Below are positions 48,848 through 60,083 of a DNA stretch of 64,000 nucleotides, one piece after another. Origin of the DNA: Ascidia mentula. Lineage: Eukaryota; Chordata; Ascidiacea; Phlebobranchia; Ascidiidae. Both the position numbers and the translations under genes were made by a program. The stretch covers positions 1,245,001-1,309,000 of the forward strand of contig OX387205.1 of the NCBI GenBank assembly GCA_947561715.1. The letters are read 5' to 3'. Positions within the stretch are counted from its first letter, which is position 1. Each line of letters starts with the position of its first letter. The notes below the pieces were generated by a model that saw nothing but the letters and a program-made list of their open reading frames with translations, did no database searches and was not told the DNA's origin.

Positions 48848-49954
48848 AAACATGGACGTTATCATGAAAACAGGGACAAAATATAGAGGGACGTTGGATA
48901 ATATACGATAGCTACCAAACTTGTAAACCTTTCTTATTACCTACAGCTCAGCTCGAACACAATATTTTTGCCACCAAAAATATTTTTTGGTTTTTGTGGA
49001 GTGGGAAAAGAGTTGTTTCAAATTCCATAAGAATCGGCTATCATCCTATCACCGATGGGTGTAGTAGGCTATAGGGGCCCATTGTCATATTATTATGTCT
49101 GTACACTGGAACAACTTTATGTTTGAAGAAATACACGTTTGAGGGTACCACAGAGTGCTTCATTTCACGCACGCAGGAATCAACAATGAAACTAGTACAG
49201 TCGAAACTGCTGCGAAGAAACGACAGAGATGCTTGATGGTTTTATACAAACTTGTACACATATGTTGTGATATTTTAATGCTTATGGACACGAGACCAAA
49301 AAACATGTGTTCACCACGCAATACAAGTAACTACGCCGCAACTCAAGCACGATTATTTGCGGCATATTACGCAAAACACGTAGCTCTGGCACGCGTAGGC
49401 CTCAATTACTCTACCGTGGGGAATGTACGTAGTGTGGAGTATATAAAGACGGATATGCGTGATTTGCTGTTTTATTTATGCATGGCTCAGGATTTCTGTT
49501 CACACAAAATTAAATCGTTTGTATTTTTCGCAAAAACTACGACAAGATACAAAATGGCATGGATAACGACAAAACTAAATGCATCTTTTGTACTTAAATG
49601 TACAGAACAAACACAGCACAACTGCATTGTCGTCGTTCCTTCTGCGCATGCGCGTTGCGTTGCGTGAAGGAATGCTGGGAATTTAATTTCCAAAATCGGC
49701 AGAATGTTGTAACATTGTTTGAAATCTGTCATCGCCAAAATCCAACAACAAATTACAAACCCGACCAAAACAACACCACATGAGTATATTGTGTATGGCA
49801 GTATTAGTATGTTGCAAGTTTCAGAGTGTTGTCGATTAGATTGCAAACCGAACATATATTGTTATTGCTCAGATGATGTTGTACTATATATAAGCACTGG
49901 AGACAATACTGTGTGTTAAGGAAGCTAAACACAGAGCTGCTCCAACATCACAAA
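48848..49954. other. intergenic, no supportable gene
   Basis: One plus-strand frame of about 170 codons (49155-49667) is open but opens with GTG, is preceded by no splice acceptor I could identify, and matches no family I know. Nothing else stands out. Confidence 0.4.
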
Positions 49955-50005
49955 AGCTGATCTGATGAGGCCTAATATGTAGAAAAAGTGGCCTTGTATG
50001 CAGTT
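49955..50005 (+). repeat. hammerhead-like core element copy
   Basis: CTGATGAGGCCTAATATG, then AGAAAAAGTGGCC and TGTATGCAG. The same order as the copy at 12732-12780 on the other strand. Single copy, without an inverted partner. Confidence 0.45.
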
Positions 50006-50345
50006 GTATCATACGATTATTATAACGAATACAAATCAACATTTACAGTAAACGTTTAAATATTAAAACGAATAACTTTTTTTAGTGATAGATCTGAGTT
50101 TGGTTTGTTATAAAATTAAAACACATGAACCGGTGTGTGCAGAATCTTCTACAGATTAGTAAATATCGCAGGGCAAATGTCAAAAAAAAATAACACCAAT
50201 CTGTTTACTTCAAACGTTTATTAAAACAAACAGAAAATGTGATAATCATGCGGTTTTAATCAGCGCGAAAACTAAAATGCGTCTGATTTTTCGTCGCCCC
50301 CTCCAGAGATGGACTTACCCGAATTACTGCGCCCGTAGGTGGCAA

Positions 50346-50464
50346 GTCAGGATGGCCGAGTGGTCTAAGGCGCCAGACTCAAGTTGCGAAACTTCGCCGC
50401 GCTGCGGTGTTATGGGTGTTCTGGTCTCCGAATGGAGGCGTGGGTTCGAATCCCACTTCTGACA
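50346..50464 (+). tRNA. tRNA-Leu(CAA) with 35-nt intron
   Basis: Acceptor GTCAGGA pairs with TCTGAC. The D arm TGGCCGAGTGGTCTAAGGC is followed by the anticodon arm CCAGACTCAAG with anticodon CAA. The intron is 50384-50418, directly after the base 3' of the anticodon. The long variable arm GGTCTCCGAATGGAGGC marks it as class II, and the T arm is GTGGGTTCGAATCCCAC. The mature length is 84 nt. tRNA-Leu(CAA) carries an intron at this site across animals. Confidence 0.97.
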
Positions 50465-51879
50465 AATTCTGTTTTGAGATTTCGAAAGCACATATTTGTC
50501 AAAATTTAACAAAAACATGTTTGGCTGAAATAAACAAAGATGATTGCAGTGAAAAAAAAATACATTTGAAGTCATGTATTTGGAATAAAATGTATAGCTT
50601 TGAGAAGTAGTATTGCCTCTGCTTTAAAATACCAATGTTGCATGTTACTGATAAGATTATGTACCAAGAATAAAAAACTATTTGCGAGCCCGGCCAGAAC
50701 TTAATAAAAAGTTTGGGGCAAAGAAAAACTGCAGTATTGCCATTGAACTTTTGCCCAGCGCTCTGTATATACAGTTTACTCATGTCTGGTCTACGTATGC
50801 ATTATATGTAGTTTTATTCATTTGCGATTTTTATAACAACACAAAGATTTCAATTTAAACTTTAGGGCAATGGTCGCAACTAAACAGATGCGTTTTACAT
50901 GCAGGAAAGCACCCTCGTGACCCGGAAATAAATATTTGTGGAGCAATTAGAGATCGGTCGTATAGTTTGTGTGCATTTAATTTGTTTGTTTACCTCTCAT
51001 AAACTTGGAACAACTTACGTTAGCACAATACGTATCACCCAATCGACACCATTCGTTCCAAGCGCTCTTTGATGCGTCACAATTTAATTACTTTGCACCT
51101 TTGTAGTGCAGGTAGAATGCAGTGCGTTAAATTCCGAACACACTGGTACGTATTGTACGGTGTATTTGTACTTGCATAGACAACACACGATTTGCGCAAT
51201 TCCTTTGTCCCTTTAACATTCATAAAATAGCTTTCAACGAAATTTCGGACATTTTTGTACGATTGTGGATGTCGGTACAGTTGTGTTTCTGCGTGGCGAC
51301 ATTGGAAGTGTTTTTTGAGTGCTGTCAATTCAACGCGTGTTGCAATTAGGCAAGGACTAGAAATAAATAAATACTCTAAGACTCAAAGTTACGTAATAGT
51401 TTGTCACAATATTTTGCTACATATTGCTGGGAAATCAAAAATTGTTTAAGAGTGGTCGACGATGAGCGTCAGTCTAATATTTTATTTTGGAATCTCACAG
51501 AAATAATAATTTCGGTGACAATTTGCTGCTGATGTATCATATTTACGTCCTTACATGTAACGACGCTTGCACTATTAACTTGTAAAAAAAGCTGTTAGTT
51601 TAAAAATAATTCACCTGAAAAACGACACTGCGTCAATCTATTTGTGCATGCTCCAGTTAACTCTGTCGCCCTAGTTTACTACGGTTTACCTCAAAACCTC
51701 TCCCGGATTCACCCCTATTAGGTTTCACGTATAACAAGTGCCATAATGTTGTGTTACCACCGCATTGTCGAAAGCATCTCGGTCACATCCAGTTCTAACT
51801 TGGTCGTTATTTTCAGCAAGTTTGTTTTTTTCAAAACATGAATGATTTTTTTTGTAATTGCTAAATTTCAATTTGCAAA
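50465..51879. other. intergenic between tRNA-Leu and LDLa gene
   Basis: No further gene seen. Short open frames lack splice borders and family motifs. The last few hundred bases should include the LDLa-gene promoter. Confidence 0.4.
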
Positions 51880-54800
51880 ATGCGGTGGATCGCACAGACT
51901 GCATTTCTGTTTGTTTTGATCTCTGGTGCAGTTTCTCAAGGTAAGTGAAAAAATGAAATAACGAAAAAACATGAATAAAGCCTGCTGTACATGGCAGACG
52001 AAACTTAGGAAGAATAAAGTATACGTTAATTTATGCCAGAAGTGCAGTCTTGTTTAAATTGTTTAATACAAATACACGATAACACTTTAGTTTTTGCGTG
52101 TTCGTGTATTTTGGTCTGTTATTAAATCAAATCCGACGTGTAAAATATTTGATTTATTTCAAAAAGTTTATTGCGTAAGTGAAATTAAATATAACCATGT
52201 GTATACCAGTGTTGAAAAAATTCTAATACGAAGATTGCATGCAAATATAGCGAAGCCAAATGTACGTCTTTGAGTTTGCACATTTTCAGCGGTCACAACA
52301 AATGCCAAAATGTTTCAAATAAATTAAATCAAATTTCACTTACGAAGCAAGTAATAGAAACGCTATGCGACATACAGAATCGCTGCGAAGCTCAGTCGAA
52401 AAATAGAAAAGCAATAGCCTGATAAAACTATAAATGTTATTGAAGCTTATTTAAAACGTGTTTTCCTCATGAAGAATCGCGAACGGCCGTGGGATCACGG
52501 CCTCTCGATGTTTTGCATGTCACAAGTCCGGGGCGGCCATCAGGCGAACTAGGCGCCGCCTACCTTCAGGGGAAGGGCGTTCCGAACCTTTTCGGCACAA
52601 ACCAAGCAAAAAGTTTCACAGTCATGTTTAAAGGGTCCCTTAAATTGTATTATTTGATTGAAAATTGCCCGTTTTATTTTTTCCAAACTTTTAACTTATA
52701 TTTTTTTCGCATATTTTTTTTGTGTAAAAACTTATTTTTCAGATAATCTTGTATTTTTCCCGCCATTTTTGTAGCAGATTTTTCTGTCGGTCGGCAGCGA
52801 GTATGCGCACTTGCTCATACATTTTTGGTGAATTTACTGCCTGCTTCTTTTAATACATTGCAACAAGAAAAGCAACAAAGCTACTTTAATAAAACTAATT
52901 GCGAAGAAAAAAAAACCCAAAGCTGGTGGACAAATTACTGACTTATGAAAAAGTAGGGTTTTTGAAAAACTAAAAATAAATTATTATGATCGCATAATTT
53001 CAGTTGTGACAGTCTGGCTAGGTGTAAGTTGTGCATTGCAAGCTTTTAGCTAGTTCCACAGTTTTATTGTTTGTGGTCAATTGATTTTATAACCCTAAGT
53101 AGTCTTGTCATTTTACTATTCTTATGTATGCAGTTACACATTTACATCCTGATTAAATCCACAAAATTTAATGATTTTTTAATAGGATGCCAATCTGATG
53201 AGTTCCAATGTGACAGTGGACAATGCATTGACCAAGACTGGGTGTGTGATGGCATAACAGATTGTCAAGGGGAAACTCACCCAGGCTCTGATGAAAAGGA
53301 CTGTCGTAAGTATGATTTTATTGCAAAGTAATGTCTCAGAAAGGTTTGAAAACTTTAGAAAGGAGTTTATCATAAAAAACACCTATTACTTCAAGCCAAC
53401 AGTGTGCAAATGCAAAGATGGTGTAATTTTTTGTTTAAAACTATCTAACCTGGCTGAAAAATGATGGTTGTTTTGTGATTAAGCTGTAAACTGTGATGAT
53501 GATGAGTTTTTGTGCTCTGACAACACTTGCATTTCGAACGTATTCAAGTGTGATGGAGACAACGATTGTCCAGATGGAGCTGATGAAAATGGATGTCGTA
53601 AGTCTTAGTAAAGTTGAATATCTCTAAATAGGTCAAAATAGTATAGAATGAGGCTTTCTTACTTTTTTTCTGGTTTTCCATTCACTTGACATTTTGTTAA
53701 ATTAAATTTATAAAATAAACCATTAGCAAGTTTGTTAAAATGTGATATGTGAAAAGCTTAATTGGAACAAATAAGTAGTTGAAACTGTAAATTTCCATGT
53801 ATGCTATTTTTAGTTATTTAACATACCAAATATTGCAGTTTACAACGTCTAAAATATTTTATGGCCATTGTTGACTCCTGCATTCATTTGTTTAGCTGAC
53901 ACTGAGTGTGGATTGAGTCAATGGGATTGTGGGAATAACTACTGTATTCCTTTCAACTTTCTGTGCGACAAAATTGAGGATTGTCCAGAGGGCAACGATG
54001 AGCATGCTGACTGTGGTAAGGATTAAATGCATATCTAGATGCTGACATAGTGCAAAAAATAATAAGTAGTATACACAATATAATCATTGTCAATCAAAGC
54101 ATTATAAAACAACCAAACAACATAAAGAAAAATAGTGACACCAAGCTGCACTGAAAAGACCTAGTAGTGGCCATTTGTTTGCAGCTCACATATTACTTAA
54201 AACTGGTTGTGTTGTGATTTCAACATAGAATGTGAATTATATAATCTTACCAAAAATATAGCCTATTATTGTCAATGAGAAATGCAGATGAGCAAAAAAA
54301 AGGCATTTCGCATTCACATTGCTTAAAGATACAATCAAAACGTTTGTAAATGAATTTCAGAACAGTTATATAATTGTGAACCATGTACCTTATAGATTAT
54401 CCAACCTGTGATGAGAGAACTTGTGAAAGTGGAATGTGCTACACCAACGACCAACGTTGCGACGGAACTTTAAACTGCAGAGATCAGACTGACGAGTTCA
54501 ATTGCAGTAAGGATTTATTACTTAATATCGTGTTTTATGGTATTGCTTGGCATTTTAATAAATGCACATTTGGGGATTCATGGAACAGTATACAGGCATT
54601 TCCATTGACAAAACATCAACCAATTTCCAACACTTAATCAAATCCTATGTATAATTTTTTTTGACACTGTACTAAAAGATGGGCCAAAAAGAGCATATGA
54701 AAAGTTTTTGCAAATCATGTGTAGTTTGTGCAAAAAAAGACTATGCAGATGAACATTGCATAAAATAAATAAAATGCCATGAACACCCAATCCCCCTTTG

Positions 54801-54965
54801 TTGAAACATGTAATCATAATGTCTTATATTATTTCAGCATCCATTAGCTGCCCATCCGGTCAATTCCAGTGCGCAGATGGGAAATGCATTCCACAAAGCT
54901 TCGTATGCGACACATGGGACAACTGTGGAGACCGCAGCGACGAACCGGACGATTGCGGTGCGTAA
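51880..54965 (+). CDS. secreted protein with five LDL-receptor class A repeats
   Basis: Six exons: 51880-51940, 53186-53305, 53484-53597, 53896-54015, 54396-54506 and 54838 onward. Exon 1 gives a signal peptide ([20 protein letters not shown]). Each later exon is phase 1 to phase 1 and encodes one LDLa module with six cysteines and the calcium-binding acidic end: SDEKDC, ADENGC, NDEHADC, TDEFNC and SDEPDDC. The last exon either runs into a stop (TAA 54963-54965; 217 aa in total, all secreted) or ends at a weak donor (GTGCGT at 54958). In the second case the gene continues across or beyond the tRNA array. It could be the N-terminal part of an LDL-receptor-related or SCO-spondin-like protein; the visible part does not decide. 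Confidence 0.85.
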
Positions 54966-55069
54966 AATGTTTGACAATTCGACCAAACCATGTTTGCACT
55001 GTACGGCCAAATTCGGCCAAACCACATTATGTTTTCTGTGTAAAACCATCATGTAGCCTAGTTGCACGC

Positions 55070-55266
55070 GAAGGCATTCCAGGTGGTACGCGAGCACCTT
55101 TCCGTAATTTGCGGATATAGTGCGAATTGAAAAAAAACGTAAGTGATTCCAAAATATTTGTTACTTCATCCCATAGGTTACTTAGTAACACTCAACTAGG
55201 TGGTACGCGTCGAAATTGTTTTACCTCCAAGTGGTACGCAACCACGAAAACGTTGCGAATCACTGA
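55070..55266. repeat. repeat fragment with three GTGGTACGC motifs
   Basis: The motif occurs near 55083, 55199 and 55231. The right end, on the minus strand, reads CAGTGATTCGCAACG, like an hAT terminus. No matching left end was found. Confidence 0.35.
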
Positions 55267-55350
55267 TGCAGACGAAAACGAAGTGCAAAAAGCAGAAAAC
55301 GTAGCTTCACGGCAATGGTCAAGGCTTGGATGTGTGTTGTTAAGCAAACT

Positions 55351-55390
55351 ATGATCTGGATCAGACGCCCTACCGTTGCGCCACGGAGTC
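55351..55390 (-). pseudogene. truncated tRNA-Trp copy at array edge
   Basis: Only the 5' part, up to the anticodon region, remains, with a disrupted anticodon stem and a D-stem change (C23G). It marks the left boundary of the array. Confidence 0.85.
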
Positions 55391-55467
55391 ACGCACTTTA
55401 ACGATTACACTGGTTAGAATTGTCGACGATAATCGGTCGATTTAAGGGATTTTTCAAACAAAAAGCT

Positions 55468-55539
55468 TGACCCCGACGTGATTTGAACACGCAACCTTCT
55501 GATCTGGAGTCAGACGCGCTACGGTTGCGCCACGGAGTC
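55468..55539 (-). tRNA. tRNA-Trp(CCA), array unit 1
   Basis: G18 changed to C in the D loop; T5 terminator. Confidence 0.85.
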
Positions 55540-55616
55540 ACACACTTCATGGGTTCCACTGGGTAGATTTATCGGCGATAATCGGCCGAATTAAGCGATT
55601 TTTCAAACCAAAAGCT

Positions 55617-55688
55617 TGACCCCGACGTGATTTGAACACGCAACCTTCTGATCTGGAGTCAGACGCGCTACCGTTGCGCCACGGAGTC
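55617..55688 (-). tRNA. tRNA-Trp(CCA), array unit 2
   Basis: Consensus body; T4 terminator. Confidence 0.96.
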
Positions 55689-55765
55689 ACACACTTCATG
55701 GGTTGCAACGGCTAGATTTATCGGCGATAATCGGCCGAATTAAGCGATTTTTTAAACAAAAAGCT

Positions 55766-55837
55766 TGACCCCGACGTGATTTGAACACGCAACCTTCTGA
55801 TCTGGAGTCAGACGCGCTACCGTTGCGCCACGGAGTC
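55766..55837 (-). tRNA. tRNA-Trp(CCA), array unit 3
   Basis: Consensus body; T5 terminator. Confidence 0.96.
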
Positions 55838-55914
55838 ACACACTTCATGGGTTGCACTGGGTAGATTTATCGGCGATAATCAGTCGAATTAAGCGATTTT
55901 TCAAACAAAAAGCT

Positions 55915-55986
55915 TGACCCCGACGTGATTTGAACACGCAACCTTCTGATCTGGAGTCAGACGCGCTACCGTTGCGCCACGGAGTC
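55915..55986 (-). tRNA. tRNA-Trp(CCA), array unit 4
   Basis: Consensus body; T5 terminator. Confidence 0.96.
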
Positions 55987-56063
55987 ACACACTTCATGGG
56001 TTGCAGTGGGTAGATTTATCGGCGATAATCAGTCGAATTAAGCGATTTTTCAAACAAAAAGCT

Positions 56064-56135
56064 TGACCCCGGCGTGATTTGAACACGCAACCTTCTGATC
56101 TGGAGTCAGACGCGCTACCGTTGCGCCACGGAGTC
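56064..56135 (-). tRNA. tRNA-Trp(CCA), array unit 5
   Basis: U65C turns the G49-U65 wobble into a G-C pair; T5 terminator. First of three copies with this change. Confidence 0.95.
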
Positions 56136-56212
56136 ACACACTTCATGGGTTGCAACGGCTAGATTTATCGGCGATAATCGGCCGAATTAAGCGATTTTTT
56201 AAACAAAAAGCT

Positions 56213-56284
56213 TGACCCCGACGTGATTTGAACACGCAACCTTCTGATCTGGAGTCAGACGCGCTACCGTTGCGCCACGGAGTC
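56213..56284 (-). tRNA. tRNA-Trp(CCA), array unit 6
   Basis: Consensus body; T5 terminator. Confidence 0.96.
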
Positions 56285-56361
56285 ACATACTTTAACGATT
56301 GCACTGGTTAGAATTGTCGACGATAATCGGTCGAATTAAGCGATTTTTCAAACAAAAAGCT

Positions 56362-56433
56362 TGACCCCGACGTGATTTGAACACGCAACCTTCTGATCTG
56401 GAGTCAGACGCGCTACCGTTGCGCCACGGAGTC
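56362..56433 (-). tRNA. tRNA-Trp(CCA), array unit 7
   Basis: Consensus body; T5 terminator. The spacer between units 6 and 7 is of the second type (TACTTTAACGATTGC). Confidence 0.96.
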
Positions 56434-56510
56434 ACACACTTCGTTGGTTGCACTGGGTAGATTTATCGGCGATAATCGGTCGAATTTAGCGATTTTTCAA
56501 ACCAAAAGCT

Positions 56511-56582
56511 TGACCCCGACGTGATTTGAACACGCAACCTTCTGATCTGGAGTCAGACGCGCTACCGTTGCGCCACGGAGTC
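56511..56582 (-). tRNA. tRNA-Trp(CCA), array unit 8
   Basis: Consensus body; T4 terminator; spacer variant AATTTAGCG. Confidence 0.96.
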
Positions 56583-56658
56583 ACACACTTCATGGGTGCA
56601 CTGGGTAGATTTATCGGCGATAATCGGTCGAATTAAGCGATTTTTCAAACCAAAAGCT

Positions 56659-56730
56659 TGACCCCGACGTGATTTGAACACGCAACCTTCTGATCTGGAG
56701 TCAGACGCGCTACCGTTGCGCCACGGAGTC
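56659..56730 (-). tRNA. tRNA-Trp(CCA), array unit 9
   Basis: Consensus body; T4 terminator; 148 bp from unit 8. Confidence 0.96.
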
Positions 56731-56807
56731 ACACACTTCGTTGGTTGCACTGGGTAGATTTATCGGCGATAATCGGTCGAATTAAGCGATTTTTCAAACC
56801 AAAAGCT

Positions 56808-56879
56808 TGACCCCGACGTGATTTGAACACGCAACCTTCTGATCTGGAGTCAGACGCGCTACCGTTGCGCCACGGAGTC
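56808..56879 (-). tRNA. tRNA-Trp(CCA), array unit 10
   Basis: Consensus body; T4 terminator. Confidence 0.96.
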
Positions 56880-56956
56880 ACACACTTCATGGGTTGCACT
56901 GGGTAGATTTATCGGCGATAATCAGTCGAATTAAGCGATTTTTCAAACAAAAAGCT

Positions 56957-57028
56957 TGACCCCGACGTGATTTGAAAACGCAACCTTCTGATCTGGAGTC
57001 AGACGCGCTACCGTTGCGCCACGGACTC
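56957..57028 (-). pseudogene. tRNA-Trp(CCA)-like, array unit 11
   Basis: C3G breaks the acceptor stem, and G53U breaks the conserved G53-C61 pair and the B box. Likely non-functional. Confidence 0.65.
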
Positions 57029-57105
57029 ACACACTTCATGGGTTGCACTGGGTAGATTTATCGGCGATAATCAGTCGAATTAAGCGATTTTTCAAACAAA
57101 AAGCT

Positions 57106-57177
57106 TGACCCCGACGTGATTTGAACACGCAACCTTCTGATCTGGAGTCAGACGCGCTACCGTTGCGCCACGGAGTC
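57106..57177 (-). tRNA. tRNA-Trp(CCA), array unit 12
   Basis: Consensus body; T5 terminator. Confidence 0.96.
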
Positions 57178-57254
57178 CCACATTTCATTGGTTGCACTGG
57201 GTAGATTTATCGGCGATAATCGGCCGAATTAAGCGATTTTTCAAACCAAAAGCT

Positions 57255-57326
57255 TGACCCCGACGTGATTTGAACACGCAACCTTCTGATCTGGAGTCAG
57301 ACGCGCTACCGTTGCGCCACGGAGTC
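57255..57326 (-). tRNA. tRNA-Trp(CCA), array unit 13
   Basis: Consensus body; T4 terminator. Confidence 0.96.
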
Positions 57327-57403
57327 ACACACTTCATGGGTTGCAACGGCTAGATTTATCGGCGATAATCGGCCGAATTAAGCGATTTTTTAAACAAAAC
57401 GCT

Positions 57404-57475
57404 TGACCCCGACGTGATTTGAACACGCAACCTTCTGATCTGGAGTCAGACGCGCTACCGTTGCGCCACGGAGTC
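57404..57475 (-). tRNA. tRNA-Trp(CCA), array unit 14
   Basis: Consensus body; trailer reads AGCGTTTTG, so T4. Confidence 0.96.
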
Positions 57476-57552
57476 ACACACTTCATGGGTTGCACTGGGT
57501 AGATTTATCGGCGATAATCAGTCGAATTAAGCGATTTTTTAAACAAAAAGCT

Positions 57553-57624
57553 TGACCCCGACGTGATTTGAACACGCAACCTTCTGATCTGGAGTCAGAC
57601 GCGCTACCGTTGCGCCACGGAGTC
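57553..57624 (-). tRNA. tRNA-Trp(CCA), array unit 15
   Basis: Consensus body; T5 terminator. Confidence 0.96.
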
Positions 57625-57701
57625 ACACACTTCATGGGTTGCACTGGGTAGATTTATCGGCGATAATCAGTCGAATTAAGCGATTTTTCAAACAAAAAGC
57701 T

Positions 57702-57773
57702 TGACCCCGACGTGATTTGAACACGCAACCTTCTGATCTGGAGTCAGACGCGCTACCGTTGCGCCACGGAGTC
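57702..57773 (-). tRNA. tRNA-Trp(CCA), array unit 16
   Basis: Consensus body; T5 terminator. Confidence 0.96.
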
Positions 57774-57850
57774 ACACACTTCATGGGTTGCACTGGGTAG
57801 ATTTATCGGCGATAATCAGTCGAATTAAGCGATTTTTCAAACAAAAAGCT

Positions 57851-57922
57851 TGACCCCGGCGTGATTTGAACACGCAACCTTCTGATCTGGAGTCAGACGC
57901 GCTACCGTTGCGCCACGGAGTC
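57851..57922 (-). tRNA. tRNA-Trp(CCA), array unit 17
   Basis: U65C as in unit 5; T5 terminator. Confidence 0.95.
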
Positions 57923-57999
57923 ACACACTTCATGGGTTGCAACGGCTAGATTTATCGGCGATAATCGGCCGAATTAAGCGATTTTTTAAACAAAAAGCT

Positions 58000-58071
58000 T
58001 GACCCCGACGTGATTTGAACACGCAACCTTCTGATCTGGAGTCAGACGCGCTACCGTTGCGCCACGGAGTC
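58000..58071 (-). tRNA. tRNA-Trp(CCA), array unit 18
   Basis: Consensus body; T5 terminator. Confidence 0.96.
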
Positions 58072-58148
58072 ACATACTTTAACGATTGCACTGGTTAGAA
58101 TTGTCGACGATAATCGGTCGAATTAAGCGATTTTTCAAACAAAAAGCT

Positions 58149-58220
58149 TGACCCCGACGTGATTTGAACACGCAACCTTCTGATCTGGAGTCAGACGCGC
58201 TACCGTTGCGCCACGGAGTC
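58149..58220 (-). tRNA. tRNA-Trp(CCA), array unit 19
   Basis: Consensus body; T5 terminator; second-type spacer on its left, as for unit 7. Confidence 0.96.
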
Positions 58221-58297
58221 ACACACTTCGTTGGTTGCACTGGGTAGATTTATCGGCGATAATCGGTCGAATTTAGCGATTTTTCAAACCAAAAGCT

Positions 58298-58369
58298 TGA
58301 CCCCGACGTGATTTGAACACGCAACCTTCTGATCTGGAGTCAGACGCGCTACCGTTGCGCCACGGAGTC
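58298..58369 (-). tRNA. tRNA-Trp(CCA), array unit 20
   Basis: Consensus body; T4 terminator; spacer AATTTAGCG as at unit 8. Confidence 0.96.
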
Positions 58370-58445
58370 ACACACTTCATGGGTGCACTGGGTAGATTTA
58401 TCGGCGATAATCGGTCGAATTAAGCGATTTTTCAAACCAAAAGCT

Positions 58446-58517
58446 TGACCCCGACGTGATTTGAACACGCAACCTTCTGATCTGGAGTCAGACGCGCTAC
58501 CGTTGCGCCACGGAGTC
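58446..58517 (-). tRNA. tRNA-Trp(CCA), array unit 21
   Basis: Consensus body; T4 terminator; 148 bp from unit 20. Confidence 0.96.
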
Positions 58518-58594
58518 ACATACTTTAACGATTGCACTGGTTAGAATTGTCGACGATAATCGGTCGAATTAAGCGATTTTTCAAACAAAAAGCT

Positions 58595-58666
58595 TGACCC
58601 CGACGTGATTTGAACACGCAACCTTCTGAACTGGAGTCAGACGCGCTACCGTTGCGCCACGGAGTC
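58595..58666 (-). tRNA. tRNA-Trp(CCA), array unit 22
   Basis: A38U in the anticodon loop, anticodon still CCA; T5 terminator. Sits at a block-duplication junction. Confidence 0.9.
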
Positions 58667-58743
58667 ACACACTTCGTTGGTTGCACTGGGTAGATTTATC
58701 GGCGATAATCGGTCGAATTTAGCGATTTTTCAAACCAAAAGCT

Positions 58744-58815
58744 TGACCCCGACGTGATTTGAACACGCAACCTTCTGATCTGGAGTCAGACGCGCTACCG
58801 TTGCGCCACGGAGTC
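58744..58815 (-). tRNA. tRNA-Trp(CCA), array unit 23
   Basis: Consensus body; T4 terminator; matches unit 8. Confidence 0.96.
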
Positions 58816-58891
58816 ACACACTTCATGGGTGCACTGGGTAGATTTATCGGCGATAATCGGTCGAATTAAGCGATTTTTCAAACCAAAAGCT

Positions 58892-58963
58892 TGACCCCGA
58901 CGTGATTTGAACACGCAACCTTCTGATCTGGAGTCAGACGCGCTACCGTTGCGCCACGGAGTC
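58892..58963 (-). tRNA. tRNA-Trp(CCA), array unit 24
   Basis: Consensus body; T4 terminator; 148-bp spacing, matches unit 9. Confidence 0.96.
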
Positions 58964-59040
58964 ACACACTTCGTTGGTTGCACTGGGTAGATTTATCGGC
59001 GATAATCGGTCGAATTAAGCGATTTTTCAAACCAAAAGCT

Positions 59041-59112
59041 TGACCCCGACGTGATTTGAACACGCAACCTTCTGATCTGGAGTCAGACGCGCTACCGTTG
59101 CGCCACGGAGTC
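59041..59112 (-). tRNA. tRNA-Trp(CCA), array unit 25
   Basis: Consensus body; T4 terminator. Confidence 0.96.
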
Positions 59113-59189
59113 ACACACTTCATGGGTTGCACTGGGTAGATTTATCGGCGATAATCAGTCGAATTAAGCGATTTTTCAAACAAAAAGCT

Positions 59190-59261
59190 TGACCCCGACG
59201 TGATTTGAAAACGCAACCTTCTGATCTGGAGTCAGACGCGCTACCGTTGCGCCACGGACTC
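59190..59261 (-). pseudogene. tRNA-Trp(CCA)-like, array unit 26
   Basis: C3G and G53U together, the same double change as unit 11. Likely non-functional. Confidence 0.65.
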
Positions 59262-59338
59262 ACACACTTCATGGGTTGCACTGGGTAGATTTATCGGCGA
59301 TAATCAGTCGAATTAAGCGATTTTTCAAACAAAAAGCT

Positions 59339-59410
59339 TGACCCCGACGTGATTTGAACACGCAACCTTCTGATCTGGAGTCAGACGCGCTACCGTTGCG
59401 CCACGGAGTC
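59339..59410 (-). tRNA. tRNA-Trp(CCA), array unit 27
   Basis: Consensus body; T5 terminator. Confidence 0.96.
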
Positions 59411-59487
59411 CCACATTTCATTGGTTGCACTGGGTAGATTTATCGGCGATAATCGGCCGAATTAAGCGATTTTTCAAACCAAAAGCT

Positions 59488-59559
59488 TGACCCCGACGTG
59501 ATTTGAACACGCAACCTTCTGATCTGGAGTCAGACGCGCTACCGTTGCGCCACGGAGTC
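59488..59559 (-). tRNA. tRNA-Trp(CCA), array unit 28
   Basis: Consensus body; T4 terminator. Confidence 0.96.
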
Positions 59560-59636
59560 ACACACTTCATGGGTTGCAACGGCTAGATTTATCGGCGATA
59601 ATCGGCCGAATTAAGCGATTTTTTAAACAAAACGCT

Positions 59637-59708
59637 TGACCCCGACGTGATTTGAACACGCAACCTTCTGATCTGGAGTCAGACGCGCTACCGTTGCGCC
59701 ACGGAGTC
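59637..59708 (-). tRNA. tRNA-Trp(CCA), array unit 29
   Basis: Consensus body; AGCGTTTTG trailer as in unit 14. Confidence 0.96.
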
Positions 59709-59785
59709 ACACACTTCATGGGTTGCACTGGGTAGATTTATCGGCGATAATCAGTCGAATTAAGCGATTTTTCAAACAAAAAGCT

Positions 59786-59857
59786 TGACCCCGACGTGAT
59801 TTGAACACGCAACCTTCTGATCTGGAGTCAGACGCGCTACCGTTGCGCCACGGAGTC
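59786..59857 (-). tRNA. tRNA-Trp(CCA), array unit 30
   Basis: Consensus body; T5 terminator. Confidence 0.96.
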
Positions 59858-59934
59858 ACACACTTCATGGGTTGCACTGGGTAGATTTATCGGCGATAAT
59901 CAGTCGAATTAAGCGATTTTTCAAACAAAAAGCT

Positions 59935-60006
59935 TGACCCCGACGTGATTTGAACACGCAACCTTCTGATCTGGAGTCAGACGCGCTACCGTTGCGCCAC
60001 GGAGTC
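59935..60006 (-). tRNA. tRNA-Trp(CCA), array unit 31
   Basis: Consensus body; T5 terminator. Confidence 0.96.
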
Positions 60007-60083
60007 ACACACTTCATGGGTTGCAACGGCTAGATTTATCGGCGATAATCGGCCGAATTAAGCGATTTTTTAAACAAAAAGCT

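Noticed and set aside
49155..49667. 170-codon open frame on the plus strand
   Set aside because: Opens with GTG and has no identifiable splice acceptor, no domain motif and no neighbouring exons; length alone is not enough.
50277..50610. Open frames on both strands around 50300-50600
   Set aside because: They overlap the tRNA-Leu gene and derive from it.
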